From positions 1,595,501-1,659,500 of the forward strand of contig NC_017956.1 in assembly GCF_000264455.2 (NCBI RefSeq): a DNA stretch of 64,000 nucleotides. Reading direction: 5' to 3'. Position numbers and translations under genes: made by a program. Every line of letters starts with the position of its first letter. Within the stretch, counting starts at the first letter, position 1. Source of the stretch: Tistrella mobilis KA081020-065. GTDB taxonomy: Bacteria; Pseudomonadota; Alphaproteobacteria; Tistrellales; Tistrellaceae. The notes beneath the pieces were generated by a model. That model did no database searches, was not told the origin of the DNA, and saw only the letters and a list, made by a program, of their open reading frames with translations. This document shows positions 27,830 to 37,571 of this stretch, in pieces.

Positions 27830-30067
27830 TCAGACCTTCATTGATCTGAGCCGGAGTGCGTTGCCGATGACGCTCACCGACGACAGCGCCATGGCGGCAG
27901 CGGCGATGACCGGTGACAGCAGCAGGCCGAACACCGGATAGAGCACGCCCGCTGCCACCGGAATGCCGGCGGCGTTATAGATGAAGGCGAAGACGAGGTT
28001 CTGACGGATATTCGTCATGGTGGCCTGGGACAGGCGGCGCGCCTTTACGATGCCGGTGAGATCACCCTTGAGCAGGGTGATGCCGGCACTTTCGATCGCA
28101 ACATCGGTGCCCGACCCCATGGCGATGCCGACATCGGCGGCGGCGAGTGCCGGGGCGTCGTTGACGCCGTCGCCGGCCATCGCCACCACCCGGCCCTCGG
28201 CCTTCAGCCGCTGGATAATTTCGGCCTTGCGGTCCGGCAGGACATCTGCCTCCACCTCGTCGATGCCGATACGCCGGGCGACGGCCTCGGCGGTGGTGCG
28301 GTTGTCACCGGTCAGCATGACGATGCGGATGCCGTCTGCATGGAGCGCCGTCAGCGCATCGGGCGTGGTCTGCTTGACGGGATCGGCGATGGCGAAGATA
28401 CCGGCAGCGCGACCGTCCACGCCGATATAAATCGCTGTCGCACCGTCCTGCCGCAGGGTGTCGGCCTGGTCGGAGAGAGGCGACGCGTCGATGCCCTGTT
28501 CCTCCAGGAAGGCGGCATTGCCGAGTACGATCTGTCGCCCTTCGACGATCCCGCTGGCGCCCTTGCCGGTGGGGGAGTCGAAGTCGGTGACCTGGGGTAG
28601 CCGGATGTCCCTGGCCTCCGCCGCAGCGACGATCGCATGCGCGAGCGGATGTTCCGAGGCAGCTTCGACAGCGCCTGCAAGGCGCAGGATATCTTTCTCC
28701 TCATGGCTCGGTCCGACGGCGATGTGCGTCACCGCCGGACGGCCTTCGGTCAGTGTGCCGGTCTTGTCGACCACCAGCGTGTCGACCTTCTCCATCCGTT
28801 CCAGCGCTTCGGCGTTCTTGATCAGCACGCCGGCGGCGGCGCCCTTGCCGACGCCCACCATGATGGACATGGGCGTGGCCAGACCGAGGGCACAGGGGCA
28901 GGCGATGATCAGAACCGAGACAGCGGCGATCAACCCGTGGGCCAGACGCGGTGACGGACCCCAGAGTCCCCAGGCGGCGAAGGCGAGCAGCGCCATCACG
29001 ATGACGATGGGGACGAACCAGCCCGACACCTGATCGGCCATGCGCTGGATGGGGGCCCGGGAGCGCTGGGCATCCGCCACCATCTGCACGATGCGTGCGA
29101 GCATCGTATCCCGGCCGACTTTTTCGGCGCGGATGACCAGAGCGCTCGTCTGGTTGAGCGTTCCGCCGACGACCCGGTCGCCGGCGCTGCGGCCGACCGG
29201 CATCGATTCGCCGGTCACCATGGATTCGTCCAGCGAGGAGCGGCCGTCCTCGACGATGCCGTCCACAGGTACGGTTTCACCCGGCCGCACCCGCAGACGG
29301 TCGCCGATGGCGACGTCCTCCACCGCAATATCGGCCTCGGCACCATCGGCCCCGATCCGCCGTGCCGTCTTTGGGGTGAGGTTCAGAAGGGCGCGGAGGG
29401 CGCCCGAGGTGTGCTCACGGGCGCGCAGTTCCAGCACCTGGCCCAGCAGGACCAGGACGGTGATCACCGCTGCCGCTTCGAAATAGACCGCGACGGTGCC
29501 GTCGGCGCCGCGAAACGCCTCGGGAAAAACGCCCGGTGCCAGGGTGGCGACGACGCTGTAGGTCCAGGCAACCCCCGTTCCCATGGCGATCAGGGTGAAC
29601 ATGTTGAGGCTGCGATTGACGATCGAGGACCAGCCACGACGGAAGAACGGCCAGCCCGCCCACAGCACCACCGGGGTTGCCAGGATGAACTGGATCCAGA
29701 CCGATACCCCGGCCGGGATCAGGCGATGCAGGGCGGGCACGAGATGAGCCCCCATTTCCAGCAGGAAGACCGGAATCGCCAGCAGCAGACCGAACCGGAA
29801 ACGTCGGGTCATATCGGTGAGTTCGGGGCTGGGCCCGCTTTCGGCGGTGGCCATCAGCGGTTCCAGCGCCATCCCGCAGATCGGGCAGCTGCCGGGGCCG
29901 TCCTTGCGGATCTCGGGATGCATGGGGCAGGTCCAGACGGTGCCAGGCGGGGCGTCGATTGCCCCGGCCTTTCCGGCCGCGTGCATGTGCCCGTGCCCGT
30001 GCCCGTGCATGTGCCCGTCCATGTGATGGTGGGAATGGTCGTGATGCGATTGATGGTGATCGGACAT
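27830..30067 (-). CDS. copA: Copper/silver-translocating P-type ATPase with His-rich N-terminus
   Basis: A 745-residue P1B ATPase exporting Cu(I) or Ag(I) from the cytosol. Residues 1-30 are a His/Met-rich metal-binding tail, followed at 45-70 by the heavy-metal-binding (YHS-like) motif WTCPMHPE and [10 protein letters not shown] instead of the usual CXXC ferredoxin-like domain. The transport motif [11 protein letters not shown] is near residue 390, the phosphorylation site DKTGTLTEG near 431, HP-locus SEHPLAHAI, and hinge [10 protein letters not shown] near 632. The layout matches the CopA/SilP subtype. The start at 30067 is the ATG right before the His-rich tail; the open frame runs much further upstream by chance. 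Confidence 0.93.
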   Translation of the reverse strand: MSDHHQSHHDHSHHHMDGHMHGHGHGHMHAAGKAGAIDAPPGTVWTCPMHPEIRKDGPGSCPICGMALEPLMATAESGPSPELTDMTRRFRFGLLLAIPVFLLEMGAHLVPALHRLIPAGVSVWIQFILATPVVLWAGWPFFRRGWSSIVNRSLNMFTLIAMGTGVAWTYSVVATLAPGVFPEAFRGADGTVAVYFEAAAVITVLVLLGQVLELRAREHTSGALRALLNLTPKTARRIGADGAEADIAVEDVAIGDRLRVRPGETVPVDGIVEDGRSSLDESMVTGESMPVGRSAGDRVVGGTLNQTSALVIRAEKVGRDTMLARIVQMVADAQRSRAPIQRMADQVSGWFVPIVIVMALLAFAAWGLWGPSPRLAHGLIAAVSVLIIACPCALGLATPMSIMVGVGKGAAAGVLIKNAEALERMEKVDTLVVDKTGTLTEGRPAVTHIAVGPSHEEKDILRLAGAVEAASEHPLAHAIVAAAEARDIRLPQVTDFDSPTGKGASGIVEGRQIVLGNAAFLEEQGIDASPLSDQADTLRQDGATAIYIGVDGRAAGIFAIADPVKQTTPDALTALHADGIRIVMLTGDNRTTAEAVARRIGIDEVEADVLPDRKAEIIQRLKAEGRVVAMAGDGVNDAPALAAADVGIAMGSGTDVAIESAGITLLKGDLTGIVKARRLSQATMTNIRQNLVFAFIYNAAGIPVAAGVLYPVFGLLLSPVIAAAAMALSSVSVIGNALRLRSMKV

Positions 30068-30153
30068 GATGACGATGGCCCCCTTTCGTGTTCCGGGCGC
30101 AAAACCGGCGGTATGACGGGATGGACGATGCCCTGAGGGGCGTCGTCCTTCGG

Positions 30154-30547
30154 TCAGGCCAGAGGTCGCGGCGGACCGGGGGGCGGAGACAGTGCGATGC
30201 CGTCCGGCAAGGGGTCGCTGCGCGCGGGCAGGAGAATGGCCGCAACGGTGCGGATCATGCCGCCGTCGAGGCCCGATGGCGTCGGGCAGCCCAGGCGACA
30301 GATGCCCAGGCCACAGATGGATGTGGGGCAGCGCTGCGCGTGCAGGGAGGTCTGGCCGCCCATGATCGACGGTCTGCCGGAGATGTGGTCGGGACCCCCG
30401 ATGATCGGATGTTCCTCCGCGGACGGGGCGGCCGTGATTGCAGCACGCGGCCAGCGGTCCGGTGATCGAGGCCAGCAGAAACACGAGCACCAGAAGGCTC
30501 TGAACCAGCATGCCAGCCCGGGCGTGTCGGCGAGGGTGGTCCGTCAC
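30154..30547 (-). pseudogene. Frameshifted small secreted Cys-containing protein upstream of the copper ATPase
   Basis: A GTG at 30547, nine bases after AAGGGA, opens a frame with a clear signal peptide ([21 protein letters not shown]). About 100 bases in, good coding character moves to another frame, which then runs to a stop at 30154 and encodes a tail with [16 protein letters not shown] and a Pro-rich end. Joining the two needs one base removed near 30437-30450. The composite would be about 130 residues: exported, with four clustered cysteines, as in small periplasmic proteins often found beside copper genes. It could be a real +1 mutation or a sequencing error. The family is not identified. 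It lies 87 bases upstream of copA on the same strand. Confidence 0.55.
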
Positions 30548-30718
30548 GGGTGCAGTCCCTTCAGATTCAGGGCGCCGGCAGATCCGCCAGACATTGCATA
30601 TGCGTTGACCATTTCGCCCTGAGGCGGCGGTGTCAAGCAGGTCTGGATGATTTGTTCTTGATATGTTCGGATCCGGCTGAGAGGATGAGGGCCCCCGATA
30701 TGATGATGGAGGTCGCCA

Positions 30719-31570
30719 ATGACCCTCCCGGCAGCTGATCCCGGCCGCGTCTTCCGCAGGCTCCACGAGGCACCCGGCGCCTTCATCCTGCCCAATCCCT
30801 GGGATGCGGGCACCGCGCGGATCCTGGCGGCGATGGGCTTCCCGGCCCTTGCGACCACCAGCGCCGGCATGGCCTTTTCCGCCGGCCAGCCGGAAGGCGT
30901 GGCCGGGCGGGCGCAGGTTCTGGCCCATTGCCGGTCGATCGTCGACGCGACGGCGCTGCCGGTCTCGGCCGATCTGGAGAAGGGGTTCGGCGATGATCCG
31001 GACAGCGCTGCCGAAACCGTCCGGGCTGCGGCGGCGGCCGGGCTTGCCGGCTGTTCGCTGGAAGATCACACCGGCGACAGGTCGCAGCCGATTTATGACC
31101 ACGGGCTCGCGGTCGAGCGCATTGCGGCTGCGGCAGAGGCCGCCCGCGGGCTGGATCGGGACTTCGTGCTGACGGCGCGGGCCGAGAATTTCATGTGGGG
31201 TCGCCCGGATCTGGACGACACCATCCGCCGCCTTCAGGCCTTTGAAGCGGCCGGCGCCGACGTCCTCTATGCGCCGGGCCTGCCGGATCTGGAGGCGGTG
31301 CGCAGTGTCTGTGCCGCCGTGAGCCGGCCGGTCAATGTGGTGATCGGCATCGCGGGCATGGCGGCTTCGGCCGATGAACTGGCCGCGGCAGGCGTGAAGC
31401 GGATCAGCCTGGGGTCGACCCTCGCCCGGCTCGCCTTCGGTGCCTTCGTCCGGGCCGCGCGCGAGATGCGCCGCGACGGCAGTTTCGGCTTTGCCGGCCA
31501 GGCCATGCCTTTCGCGGAGCTGGAAGGCTTCTTCCGCGATCCGCCCGAAGGGGCGGCCCGGCCGGCATAG
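30719..31570 (+). CDS. Isocitrate lyase/PEP mutase family protein
   Basis: A 283-residue TIM-barrel enzyme of the ICL/PEPM superfamily, which acts on C-C or P-C bonds of alpha-keto acids; close relatives are oxaloacetate decarboxylases and carboxyphosphonoenolpyruvate mutases. The N-terminus [16 protein letters not shown], the metal-binding region [12 protein letters not shown], the SLEDHTGD strand and the [13 protein letters not shown] segment are typical of the subfamily. It lacks the isocitrate lyase KKCGH signature, so lyase activity on isocitrate is unlikely. Start ATG follows GATGGAGG. It is divergent from the copper genes across a 171-base gap. Confidence 0.85.
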   Translation: MTLPAADPGRVFRRLHEAPGAFILPNPWDAGTARILAAMGFPALATTSAGMAFSAGQPEGVAGRAQVLAHCRSIVDATALPVSADLEKGFGDDPDSAAETVRAAAAAGLAGCSLEDHTGDRSQPIYDHGLAVERIAAAAEAARGLDRDFVLTARAENFMWGRPDLDDTIRRLQAFEAAGADVLYAPGLPDLEAVRSVCAAVSRPVNVVIGIAGMAASADELAAAGVKRISLGSTLARLAFGAFVRAAREMRRDGSFGFAGQAMPFAELEGFFRDPPEGAARPA

Positions 31571-31583
31571 AGACCGCCCCGGG

Positions 31584-32051
31584 TCAGCCGCGGCCGCGTT
31601 CATACACCCCGACCAGCCCGGCTTCGGCGAGCATATGCGGCCGGGCGGCGGCCCAGATTTCGCCGACGCGGCGGCCCGGGTCGACATCCAGATGGTCGAT
31701 GTCGAGTGCAGCCAGGCGGAAGTAATAGTGATGGGGGCCGTGGCCTTCGGGTGGCTCGGGACCGTCATAGGCCGCTGAACCGAAATCATTGGTGCCGTGG
31801 TGGACGCCGCTGCCGGGACGACCGGCGCCTTCCTCCAGTCCGGTCCGATCGGCGTGCAGGTCGAATACCGCCCAGTGCCGGAAGGTGCCGCCGGGGGCAT
31901 CGGGGTCCTCGACGATCAGCAGGAAGCTTCGGGTGCCCTCGGGCGCGTCCTGCCAGTCGAGGGGTGGCGACAGATTGTCCCCCGTCCGGGCGAAACGGTC
32001 GGGAATGCGTTCGCCATCGGCGAAAGCGGGGCTCCGGAGTGTGAGCGGCAT
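31584..32051 (-). CDS. YbhB/YbcL family Raf-kinase-inhibitor-like (PEBP) protein
   Basis: A 155-residue phosphatidylethanolamine-binding-protein fold. Signature blocks are [20 protein letters not shown] near residue 25, the ligand-pocket motif [17 protein letters not shown] near 48-64, and the second conserved block [19 protein letters not shown] near 95-113. Bacterial members are small soluble proteins of uncertain role. The ATG at 32051 follows CAGGAG; an in-frame start 36 bases upstream is less likely. It is convergent with the ICL/PEPM gene and 106 bases downstream of an AraC gene on the same strand. Confidence 0.87.
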   Translation of the reverse strand: MPLTLRSPAFADGERIPDRFARTGDNLSPPLDWQDAPEGTRSFLLIVEDPDAPGGTFRHWAVFDLHADRTGLEEGAGRPGSGVHHGTNDFGSAAYDGPEPPEGHGPHHYYFRLAALDIDHLDVDPGRRVGEIWAAARPHMLAEAGLVGVYERGRG

Positions 32052-32156
32052 GGATCCGGTCTCCTGATCGGCGGGCGATGCGCCCATTGCCGTCCGAACC
32101 CCTGCCGGGGCGGCGTGTTCCGATCTCGGCCGGCGGCCCCCTCGGACATTGCTGCG

Positions 32157-33008
32157 TCAGACATTGCCCGCCAGGGCCGAGGGCGGCCGGCCCAGCAGGC
32201 GCCGGACCATGGTCGAGAAGGCGGCCGGGCTGTCATAACCCAGATCCAGCGCCACGGTGGTGACCGCCTGACCGGCGGCGAGTCTGGAGAGGGCCGCCAT
32301 CAGGCAGGCCTGACGGCGCCAGGCCCCGAAGGAGAGGCCGGTCTGGCTGCGGAAGAAGCGGGTGAAGCTGCGCGGGCTCATCGCCAGCCGGCGAGCGATG
32401 TCGTCGGGGCGGATGCGAATATCGGGGGCGCGCAGGATCTCGCGGCAGAGCGCGCCGAGGCGCGGATCCGGCGGCAGCGGCGCAAAGACCGGCAGCACCG
32501 GGGCGGCGGCAAGCTCGTGCAGGATCAACCCGATCAACGCCCCCTCGCGGCCCGCCTGATCATAGAGGGCGGGTAGTTCCGCAGCAGAGAGCAGCAGCTG
32601 GTGGAGCAGGGGCGAGACGGTCAGCACCTCGCAGACCGCCGCCGGACGCGGCGCTGCCGCCGGTTCGATGTACAGGCTGCGGGTCGCGACCCCGACCATC
32701 CGCACCGCATGGCGGGCGCCGGCGGGGATCCAGACCCCGGCATGCGGCGGCACCACCCAGGCACCATCGGCGGTCTCCACCTCCATCAGCCCGGTCATGC
32801 CGTAGAGAAACTGCGCGCGACGATGGGTATGGGGCGGCAGCTGCGCCCCGTACCGATAGTCGGTGCCGATCGCCAGCACCGGACGCGGGGTGGCATCGAC
32901 CGTGTCGAGGGCGATGTTGCGCAAGGGAGGGCACCCTTCCGGAAATGTGGCCTGAACACGAAGATAGTCGGCTGATCTTCGAAAGCCGGCAAGGCCTGCC
33001 GACGCCAT
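32157..33008 (-). CDS. AraC family transcriptional regulator
   Basis: A 283-residue regulator. Residues 40-125 form a cupin-like sensor with PPHTHRRAQFLYGMTGLMEV and VWIPAGARHAVRM. The two C-terminal helix-turn-helix motifs occupy about 185-280: DDIARRLAMSPRSFTRFFRS then TVALDLGYDSPAAFSTMVRR. The pattern resembles the NimR/YdeC-type AraC regulators that usually control an adjacent divergent exporter. Here the divergent neighbour is a TauE/SafE-type exporter whose frame begins next to this start, making it the likely target. Confidence 0.87.
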   Translation of the reverse strand: MASAGLAGFRRSADYLRVQATFPEGCPPLRNIALDTVDATPRPVLAIGTDYRYGAQLPPHTHRRAQFLYGMTGLMEVETADGAWVVPPHAGVWIPAGARHAVRMVGVATRSLYIEPAAAPRPAAVCEVLTVSPLLHQLLLSAAELPALYDQAGREGALIGLILHELAAAPVLPVFAPLPPDPRLGALCREILRAPDIRIRPDDIARRLAMSPRSFTRFFRSQTGLSFGAWRRQACLMAALSRLAAGQAVTTVALDLGYDSPAAFSTMVRRLLGRPPSALAGNV

Positions 33009-33045
33009 GATGGCCCGGACGCTGCCTCATCCGGATCCCCGTGTC

Positions 33046-33837
33046 ATGCATCTTCCGATCGATCTTAATCTTCTGCTTCTGGCCTTCGGCGGGCTCGCCG
33101 GGCTCACCACCGTTCTGTTCGGCTTCGGCGGCGGTTTCGTCGCCGTACCCTTGCTCTATGCGATGTTCACGGCCGTCGGCACCGCGCCTGCGCAGGCCAT
33201 GCATGTGGCGGTCGCGACCTCCACGGCCGTGATGATCGTCGGCGCCGGCTTCGCCAGCCTGCGCCATGCCCGTGCCGGCACTCTGGACATGGGGCAGCTG
33301 CGGCCGCTGATCCTGCCGGTCAGCCTGGGGGCCGTGATCGGCGCCCGGGCGGCGATCTCGTTCGGGGGCGAAGGCCTCAGGGCGGCCTTCATCGCCTATC
33401 TGGGCCTCACCATCCTCGACTGCCTGTTCCGGCCCGGTTTCATGACCCGTGCGGCGAGGCCGGCCCGGCCGATGCGGCGGCGGGCCACGGCCCTGATCGG
33501 GCTGGGTATCGGCGCGGTCGCGGCCTTTCTGGGCGTCGGCGGCAGCGTGATGACCGTGCCGCTGCTGCGCCGGCGCGGCGCCGACATGACCACCGCCACC
33601 GCGATGGCAAGCCCGCTTTCCCTGCCGATGGCGGTGGCGGGGACGATCGGCTATGTGGGGCTGGCCGAGGGAGCGACGGGACAGGTCGATGCCGGCGCCT
33701 TTCTGGCCCTCGCGATCGGATCGACGATCGGCGTCAGGCTGAGCGCGCCGCTGATCGGCCGCCTGCCCGATCGTCTGCATGCCAGAGCATATCTTGTGCT
33801 GCTCACCCTGGTGCTGGTGGTGATGGTTCTGCTGTGA
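33046..33837 (+). CDS. TauE/SafE family sulfite/anion exporter (first copy)
   Basis: A 263-residue inner-membrane protein with about eight hydrophobic helices in two repeats. The first repeat has the glycine-rich GFGGGFVAVPLLYA and the second FLGVGGSVMTVPLLRRRG, both typical of TauE/SafE. Members export sulfite, sulfoacetate or other organosulfonates. The ATG at 33046 is preferred because the next upstream start in frame would overlap the divergent AraC start. A different TauE/SafE protein lies at 56 kb; sequences are clearly distinct. Regulation by the adjacent AraC gene is likely. Confidence 0.85.
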   Translation: MHLPIDLNLLLLAFGGLAGLTTVLFGFGGGFVAVPLLYAMFTAVGTAPAQAMHVAVATSTAVMIVGAGFASLRHARAGTLDMGQLRPLILPVSLGAVIGARAAISFGGEGLRAAFIAYLGLTILDCLFRPGFMTRAARPARPMRRRATALIGLGIGAVAAFLGVGGSVMTVPLLRRRGADMTTATAMASPLSLPMAVAGTIGYVGLAEGATGQVDAGAFLALAIGSTIGVRLSAPLIGRLPDRLHARAYLVLLTLVLVVMVLL

Positions 33838-33943
33838 CCGAGGGCTCGCTTTTTCCGTGGGAAATGGTGTGGAATTTCTCTTGGGCTGAAGGGTTCCGAT
33901 GCAATAGGGTTCGGTCAAAAGCCGAACCGGGAGGAACGACCCC

Positions 33944-35167
33944 ATGACCGACACGACCGATGCCCCCTTCGTCGTCGTCACCGGCACCTGCGACACCAAG
34001 AGCGACGAGCTGGTCTATCTGCGGGATCTGATCCGTGCGGCCGGCGTGGCCGTGAAACTGGTCGATGTGGCCCCCCGCGGCAGCTCCGGGGCCGCCGACG
34101 TCACGACGCGGGACGTGCTGTCCGCGCTACCGGGGGCGGCGGAAGAACTGGCCGCAACGGCGGATCGCGGCCAGGCGGTCGCCATTGTCGCGCGGGCCTT
34201 CGCGGCCTGGGTGGATGCGCAGGCGCCCCGGATTCTGGGTATGATCGGGGCGGGCGGTTCGGGCAATACCGCACTGATCACCCCGGGGATGGGGCGGCTT
34301 CCGGTCGGCACGCCCAAGATCATGATCTCGACCGTCGCCTCAGGCGATGTGGCGCCCTATGTGGGGCCCAACGACATCGCCATGCTCTATTCGGTGGTCG
34401 ATCTGGCCGGGCTGAATTCGATCTCGCGCAGGGTTCTGGGCAATGCCGCCAACATGATGGCCGGCGCCGTCACCCGGCCGCTGCCCGACGCCGTGGTACC
34501 GGAGAAGCCCGCGCTCGGCCTCACCATGTTCGGCGTCACCACCCCCTGCATCGAACAGGTGGTGGCGCGGCTGGAGGCCGATTACGAATGCTTCGTTTTC
34601 CACGCCACCGGCACCGGCGGTCGGACGATGGAGAAATTGGCCGATAGCGGCCGCCTTGCCGGCATGATCGACGTGACCACCACCGAGGTCGCCGATCTGC
34701 TGATGGGCGGGGTGATGAGTGCGGGCGAGGACCGGCTGGGTGCGGCGATCCGCACGCGGCTGCCCTATGTCGGTTCGTGCGGTGCGCTCGACATGGTGAA
34801 TTTCGGCGGGCTGGAGACCGTGCCCGCGCGCTATCGCGACCGGCAGCTTCATGTCCACAATGCCCAGGTCACGCTGATGCGGACCACGCCCGAGGAGAAC
34901 GACCGGATGGGCCGCTGGATCGGCGAGCGGCTGAACCGCATGGAGGGCGAGGTCCGCTTCCTGCTGCCGCTGGGCGGCGTGTCGGTGATCGATGTGCCCG
35001 GCGCGCCCTTCCACGACCCCGAGGCCGATGCCGCCCTGTTCGCTGCACTGCGCGAGACGGTCCGCCAGACCGATCGCCGGCGGCTGATCGACCTGCCCCA
35101 TGCCGTCAACGACCCCGCTTTTGCCGAGGCGGTGGTGGCGGCCTTCCTCGACATTGCCGGGAGATGA
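33944..35167 (+). CDS. Tm-1-like ATP-binding domain protein (UPF0261)
   Basis: A 407-residue cytosolic protein of the UPF0261/Tm-1-N family. The first domain starts [20 protein letters not shown] and contains [18 protein letters not shown]; the second has [15 protein letters not shown] and [14 protein letters not shown]. In plants a related domain is part of the Tm-1 antiviral protein and binds ATP; the bacterial role is unknown. Its TGA overlaps start codons of the next gene, which encodes the barrel domain that is fused to it in plant Tm-1, so the pair is functionally linked. Confidence 0.87.
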   Translation: MTDTTDAPFVVVTGTCDTKSDELVYLRDLIRAAGVAVKLVDVAPRGSSGAADVTTRDVLSALPGAAEELAATADRGQAVAIVARAFAAWVDAQAPRILGMIGAGGSGNTALITPGMGRLPVGTPKIMISTVASGDVAPYVGPNDIAMLYSVVDLAGLNSISRRVLGNAANMMAGAVTRPLPDAVVPEKPALGLTMFGVTTPCIEQVVARLEADYECFVFHATGTGGRTMEKLADSGRLAGMIDVTTTEVADLLMGGVMSAGEDRLGAAIRTRLPYVGSCGALDMVNFGGLETVPARYRDRQLHVHNAQVTLMRTTPEENDRMGRWIGERLNRMEGEVRFLLPLGGVSVIDVPGAPFHDPEADAALFAALRETVRQTDRRRLIDLPHAVNDPAFAEAVVAAFLDIAGR

Positions 35168-35169
35168 TG

Positions 35170-36000
35170 ATGACCCGTTTCGATCGTGGCCAGCTGATGG
35201 ACCGTTTCCGCCGGATGGTGGCCGACCGGATCCCGATCATCGGCGGCGGGGCCGGGACCGGCCTCTCGGCCAAATGCGAGGAAGCCGGCGGGATCGACCT
35301 CATCGTGATCTACAATTCCGGCCGCTATCGCATGGCCGGGCGCGGCTCGCTGTCGGGCCTGCTCGCCTATGGCAATGCCAACGGGATCGTGATGGAGATG
35401 GCGCGCGAGGTGCTGCCGGTGGTGAAGCACACCCCGGTCCTGGCCGGCGTCAACGGCACCGACCCGTTCTGCATCTTCGATCACTATCTGGACCAGCTGA
35501 AGGCGTTGGGTTTCGCGGGCGTGCAGAACTTCCCGACCGTGGGGTTGATCGACGGCGTGTTCCGCCAGAACCTGGAAGAGACCGGCATGGGCTATGCCCA
35601 TGAGGTGGAGATGATCCGGCTTGCGGCCGCGAAAGACATGCTGACCACGCCCTATGTCTTCGGCGAGGCGGATGCGGTCGCCATGGCCGAGGCCGGCGCC
35701 GACATCATCGTCTGCCATCTGGGGCTGACCACCGGCGGCAGCATCGGGGCCGACACCGCCGTGAAGCTGGAAGACTGCCCGGCGATGGTCGACCGCTGGG
35801 CGGCGGCTGCGCAATCGGTCAATCCCGATGTCATCGTGCTGGTCCATGGCGGGCCGGTTTCGATGCCCGAGGATGCGCGCTATGTGCTGAAGACCGCGCG
35901 CCACTGCCACGGCTTCTATGGGGCGAGTTCCATGGAGCGCCTGCCGACCGAGGTGGCGTTGACCGAGCAGACCCGGGCGTTCAAGTCGATCTCGTTCTGA
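35170..36000 (+). CDS. Phosphoenolpyruvate hydrolase family protein (TIM barrel)
   Basis: A 276-residue TIM-barrel protein of the PEP-hydrolase-like family found as the C-terminal half of Tm-1-type proteins. Typical segments are [52 protein letters not shown] and [15 protein letters not shown]. Three consecutive ATGs (35164, 35167, 35170) are in frame; the third has the best spacing from GGGAG and is used here, while the first overlaps the UPF0261 stop. The reaction is unproven for bacterial members. Confidence 0.87.
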   Translation: MTRFDRGQLMDRFRRMVADRIPIIGGGAGTGLSAKCEEAGGIDLIVIYNSGRYRMAGRGSLSGLLAYGNANGIVMEMAREVLPVVKHTPVLAGVNGTDPFCIFDHYLDQLKALGFAGVQNFPTVGLIDGVFRQNLEETGMGYAHEVEMIRLAAAKDMLTTPYVFGEADAVAMAEAGADIIVCHLGLTTGGSIGADTAVKLEDCPAMVDRWAAAAQSVNPDVIVLVHGGPVSMPEDARYVLKTARHCHGFYGASSMERLPTEVALTEQTRAFKSISF

Positions 36001-36012
36001 GCGGGGTGCAGG

Positions 36013-36750
36013 ATGCGGGCGACCTATGATCCGCTGTTCACGCTGAAGCCGGTGGCAGAGGATGTGTGGATCGTCGACGGGCCGGTGATCCGCTATGGCA
36101 TGCCCTGGCCGAAAATTCCGTTTCCGACGCGGACCACCATCATCCGCCTGCCGGACGGGCGGCTGTTCGTGCACTCCCCCACCGAGCTGACGCCGGAGCT
36201 TCGGGCCGCGATCGACCGGATCGGCCGGCCTGCCTGGATCATCGGCCCCAACCGCATCCATTACTGGTGGATCCCCGACTGGTCGGCGGCCTGGCCCGAG
36301 GCCGTGGTGTATCTTGCGCCCCGCATCCCCGAACAGGCGGGCGACCGGATCCGCGGCCCCTTTCAGCCGCTGGACGGGCCGGGGCCCTGGCCCTGGGACG
36401 GGGTGCTGGACACCATGCCGGTTGCCGGCGATTTCATGACCGAGATCGTGTTCTTTCACCGTCCCAGCCGGACACTGATCCTGACCGACCTGATCGAGAA
36501 TTTTGAGCGCGAGCGGCTGGGCTCGCCGCTACTGTGCATCGCCTGCCGGCTGGGCGGGGTGCTGGCGCCGCATGGCTCCATGCCCAGGGATATGCGGCTG
36601 ACCTTCCGTCACAACCGCGCCGGGCTTAAATCGGCGGTCGAGACCATGATCGGCCAGGCTCCCGAGCGGGTGATCCTGGCCCATGGCCGCTGGTTCGAAA
36701 CCGACGGGACGGCGCGGCTCAGACAGTCCTTTTCATGGCTGCTGTCCTGA
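36013..36750 (+). CDS. DUF4336 domain-containing protein
   Basis: A 245-residue soluble protein whose family is annotated only as DUF4336; the fold is thought to resemble metallo-beta-lactamases. Visible blocks are DVWIVDGPVIRYGMPWPKIPF at the N-terminus (here cited in part), HSPTELTPELRA, GPNRIHYWWIP, FFHRPSRTLILTDLIENF and VILAHGRWF. It starts 12 bases after the PEP-hydrolase-family gene and so may share its transcript. No reaction is established. Confidence 0.8.
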   Translation: MRATYDPLFTLKPVAEDVWIVDGPVIRYGMPWPKIPFPTRTTIIRLPDGRLFVHSPTELTPELRAAIDRIGRPAWIIGPNRIHYWWIPDWSAAWPEAVVYLAPRIPEQAGDRIRGPFQPLDGPGPWPWDGVLDTMPVAGDFMTEIVFFHRPSRTLILTDLIENFERERLGSPLLCIACRLGGVLAPHGSMPRDMRLTFRHNRAGLKSAVETMIGQAPERVILAHGRWFETDGTARLRQSFSWLLS

Positions 36751-36761
36751 CGCCGCGGGAT

Positions 36762-37439
36762 TCAGCCGCCCCTTCGAAGGGGGCGGGCCCCCTCCATGAA
36801 CAGCCGTACCACGACCGCGAATTCGTCGCGGAGGGACAGGCCGGGCTCGGTGAGCCAGCGCATGATGGCGCCGAAATAGAGATGGTGCAGCCCATTGGCC
36901 AGATGGTCGGCGGAGAGGGTGCCGGTCAGCTCTCCAGCGGCCTGGCCCGCTTCGACCAGCTCGCGCCAGACATGGGTGATGTCGCTCTCGGTGCAGGGGG
37001 GGCGTGCAGCGCCGTCCTGAGCAAAAATGGTGAAGCGGTGTCGGATATAGGTCGCCATATAGCCCGGGTGGGCCTCGCACCAGGCCGCTGAACTGTCGAG
37101 CACCCAGAAGAGGCGCGCGGCCACGCCATCGCGCCCGTAAAAGCCGGCCCGAAGCTTCGCCCGTTCGCGCGCGAATTCCTGGTCCATCCAATGCGCCAGC
37201 ACCGCTTCCTTGGTGGGGAAATGGTTGTAGAGCGTGCGCTTGGCGACGCCGGCTTCGGCGGCGATCTGCTCCATCGTGACGGCATCATAGCCCGCCGCGG
37301 CGAACAGGCGCTGCGCGGTCAGGGCCAGATGGTCCAGCATCTGCCGGCGCTTGCGCTCCCTCCGTCCCATTGTCTCGTCCGGGTGCAGCGTCTCGTCCGG
37401 GGCCATCGTCCGGTCTGAAACCGTGTTGCCGGCTGTCAT
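36762..37439 (-). CDS. TetR/AcrR family transcriptional regulator
   Basis: A 225-residue repressor. After about 25 polar residues the DNA-binding domain runs from MLDHLALTAQRLFAAAGYDA through GVAKRTLYNHFPTKEAVLAH (about residues 33-80). The ligand domain is helical with WVLDSSAAWCEAHPGYMATY. The ATG at 37439 is chosen because it overlaps the stop of a six-codon leader frame that has a good AGGAG site; an alternative ATG at 37370 would begin nearer the conserved domain. It is divergent from a glycosyltransferase gene and is the likely regulator of it. Confidence 0.83.
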   Translation of the reverse strand: MTAGNTVSDRTMAPDETLHPDETMGRRERKRRQMLDHLALTAQRLFAAAGYDAVTMEQIAAEAGVAKRTLYNHFPTKEAVLAHWMDQEFARERAKLRAGFYGRDGVAARLFWVLDSSAAWCEAHPGYMATYIRHRFTIFAQDGAARPPCTESDITHVWRELVEAGQAAGELTGTLSADHLANGLHHLYFGAIMRWLTEPGLSLRDEFAVVVRLFMEGARPLRRGG

Positions 37440-37481
37440 CTCCGGGTCCGGGTCATTTCCGGCTCCTGCTCGGTTCCGATC

Positions 37482-37513
37482 TTTACAAAAGTATACGACG
37501 TGCATTTATATAC
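37482..37513 (+). promoter_or_regulatory. AT-rich divergent promoter/operator between TetR and glycosyltransferase genes
   Basis: A short AT-rich island contains TTTACA (37482-37487) and TTTATA (37505-37510) 17 bases apart on the plus strand, and a GTATA/TATAC inverted repeat (37491-37495 and 37509-37513). It lies between the two divergent starts, so TetR binding here would control the glycosyltransferase. Confidence 0.45.
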
Positions 37514-37571
37514 GGCGACGAAGCCCGGGCGTCACCCGGATTCGCCACGCACCCCGCGAAGGCATCCCCCG

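Noticed and set aside
29975-30030. CCGTGC/CATGTG-type short tandem repeats as a CRISPR or regulatory array
   Set aside because: They encode the His/Met/Gly-rich metal-binding tail of the copper ATPase and have no spacers.
30600-30719. CueR/MerR-type promoter before the copper genes
   Set aside because: A TTGACA box with CGCC-CTGA-GGCG dyad symmetry is present on the minus strand, but no acceptable -10 box lies at 19-20 bases, so I do not call it.
30068-31900. Upstream extension of the copper ATPase frame by over 600 codons
   Set aside because: The extension crosses a gene on the opposite strand and shows no domain; the protein clearly starts at the His-rich tail at 30067. Only the signal-peptide part near 30547 was kept, as part of a separate frameshifted gene.
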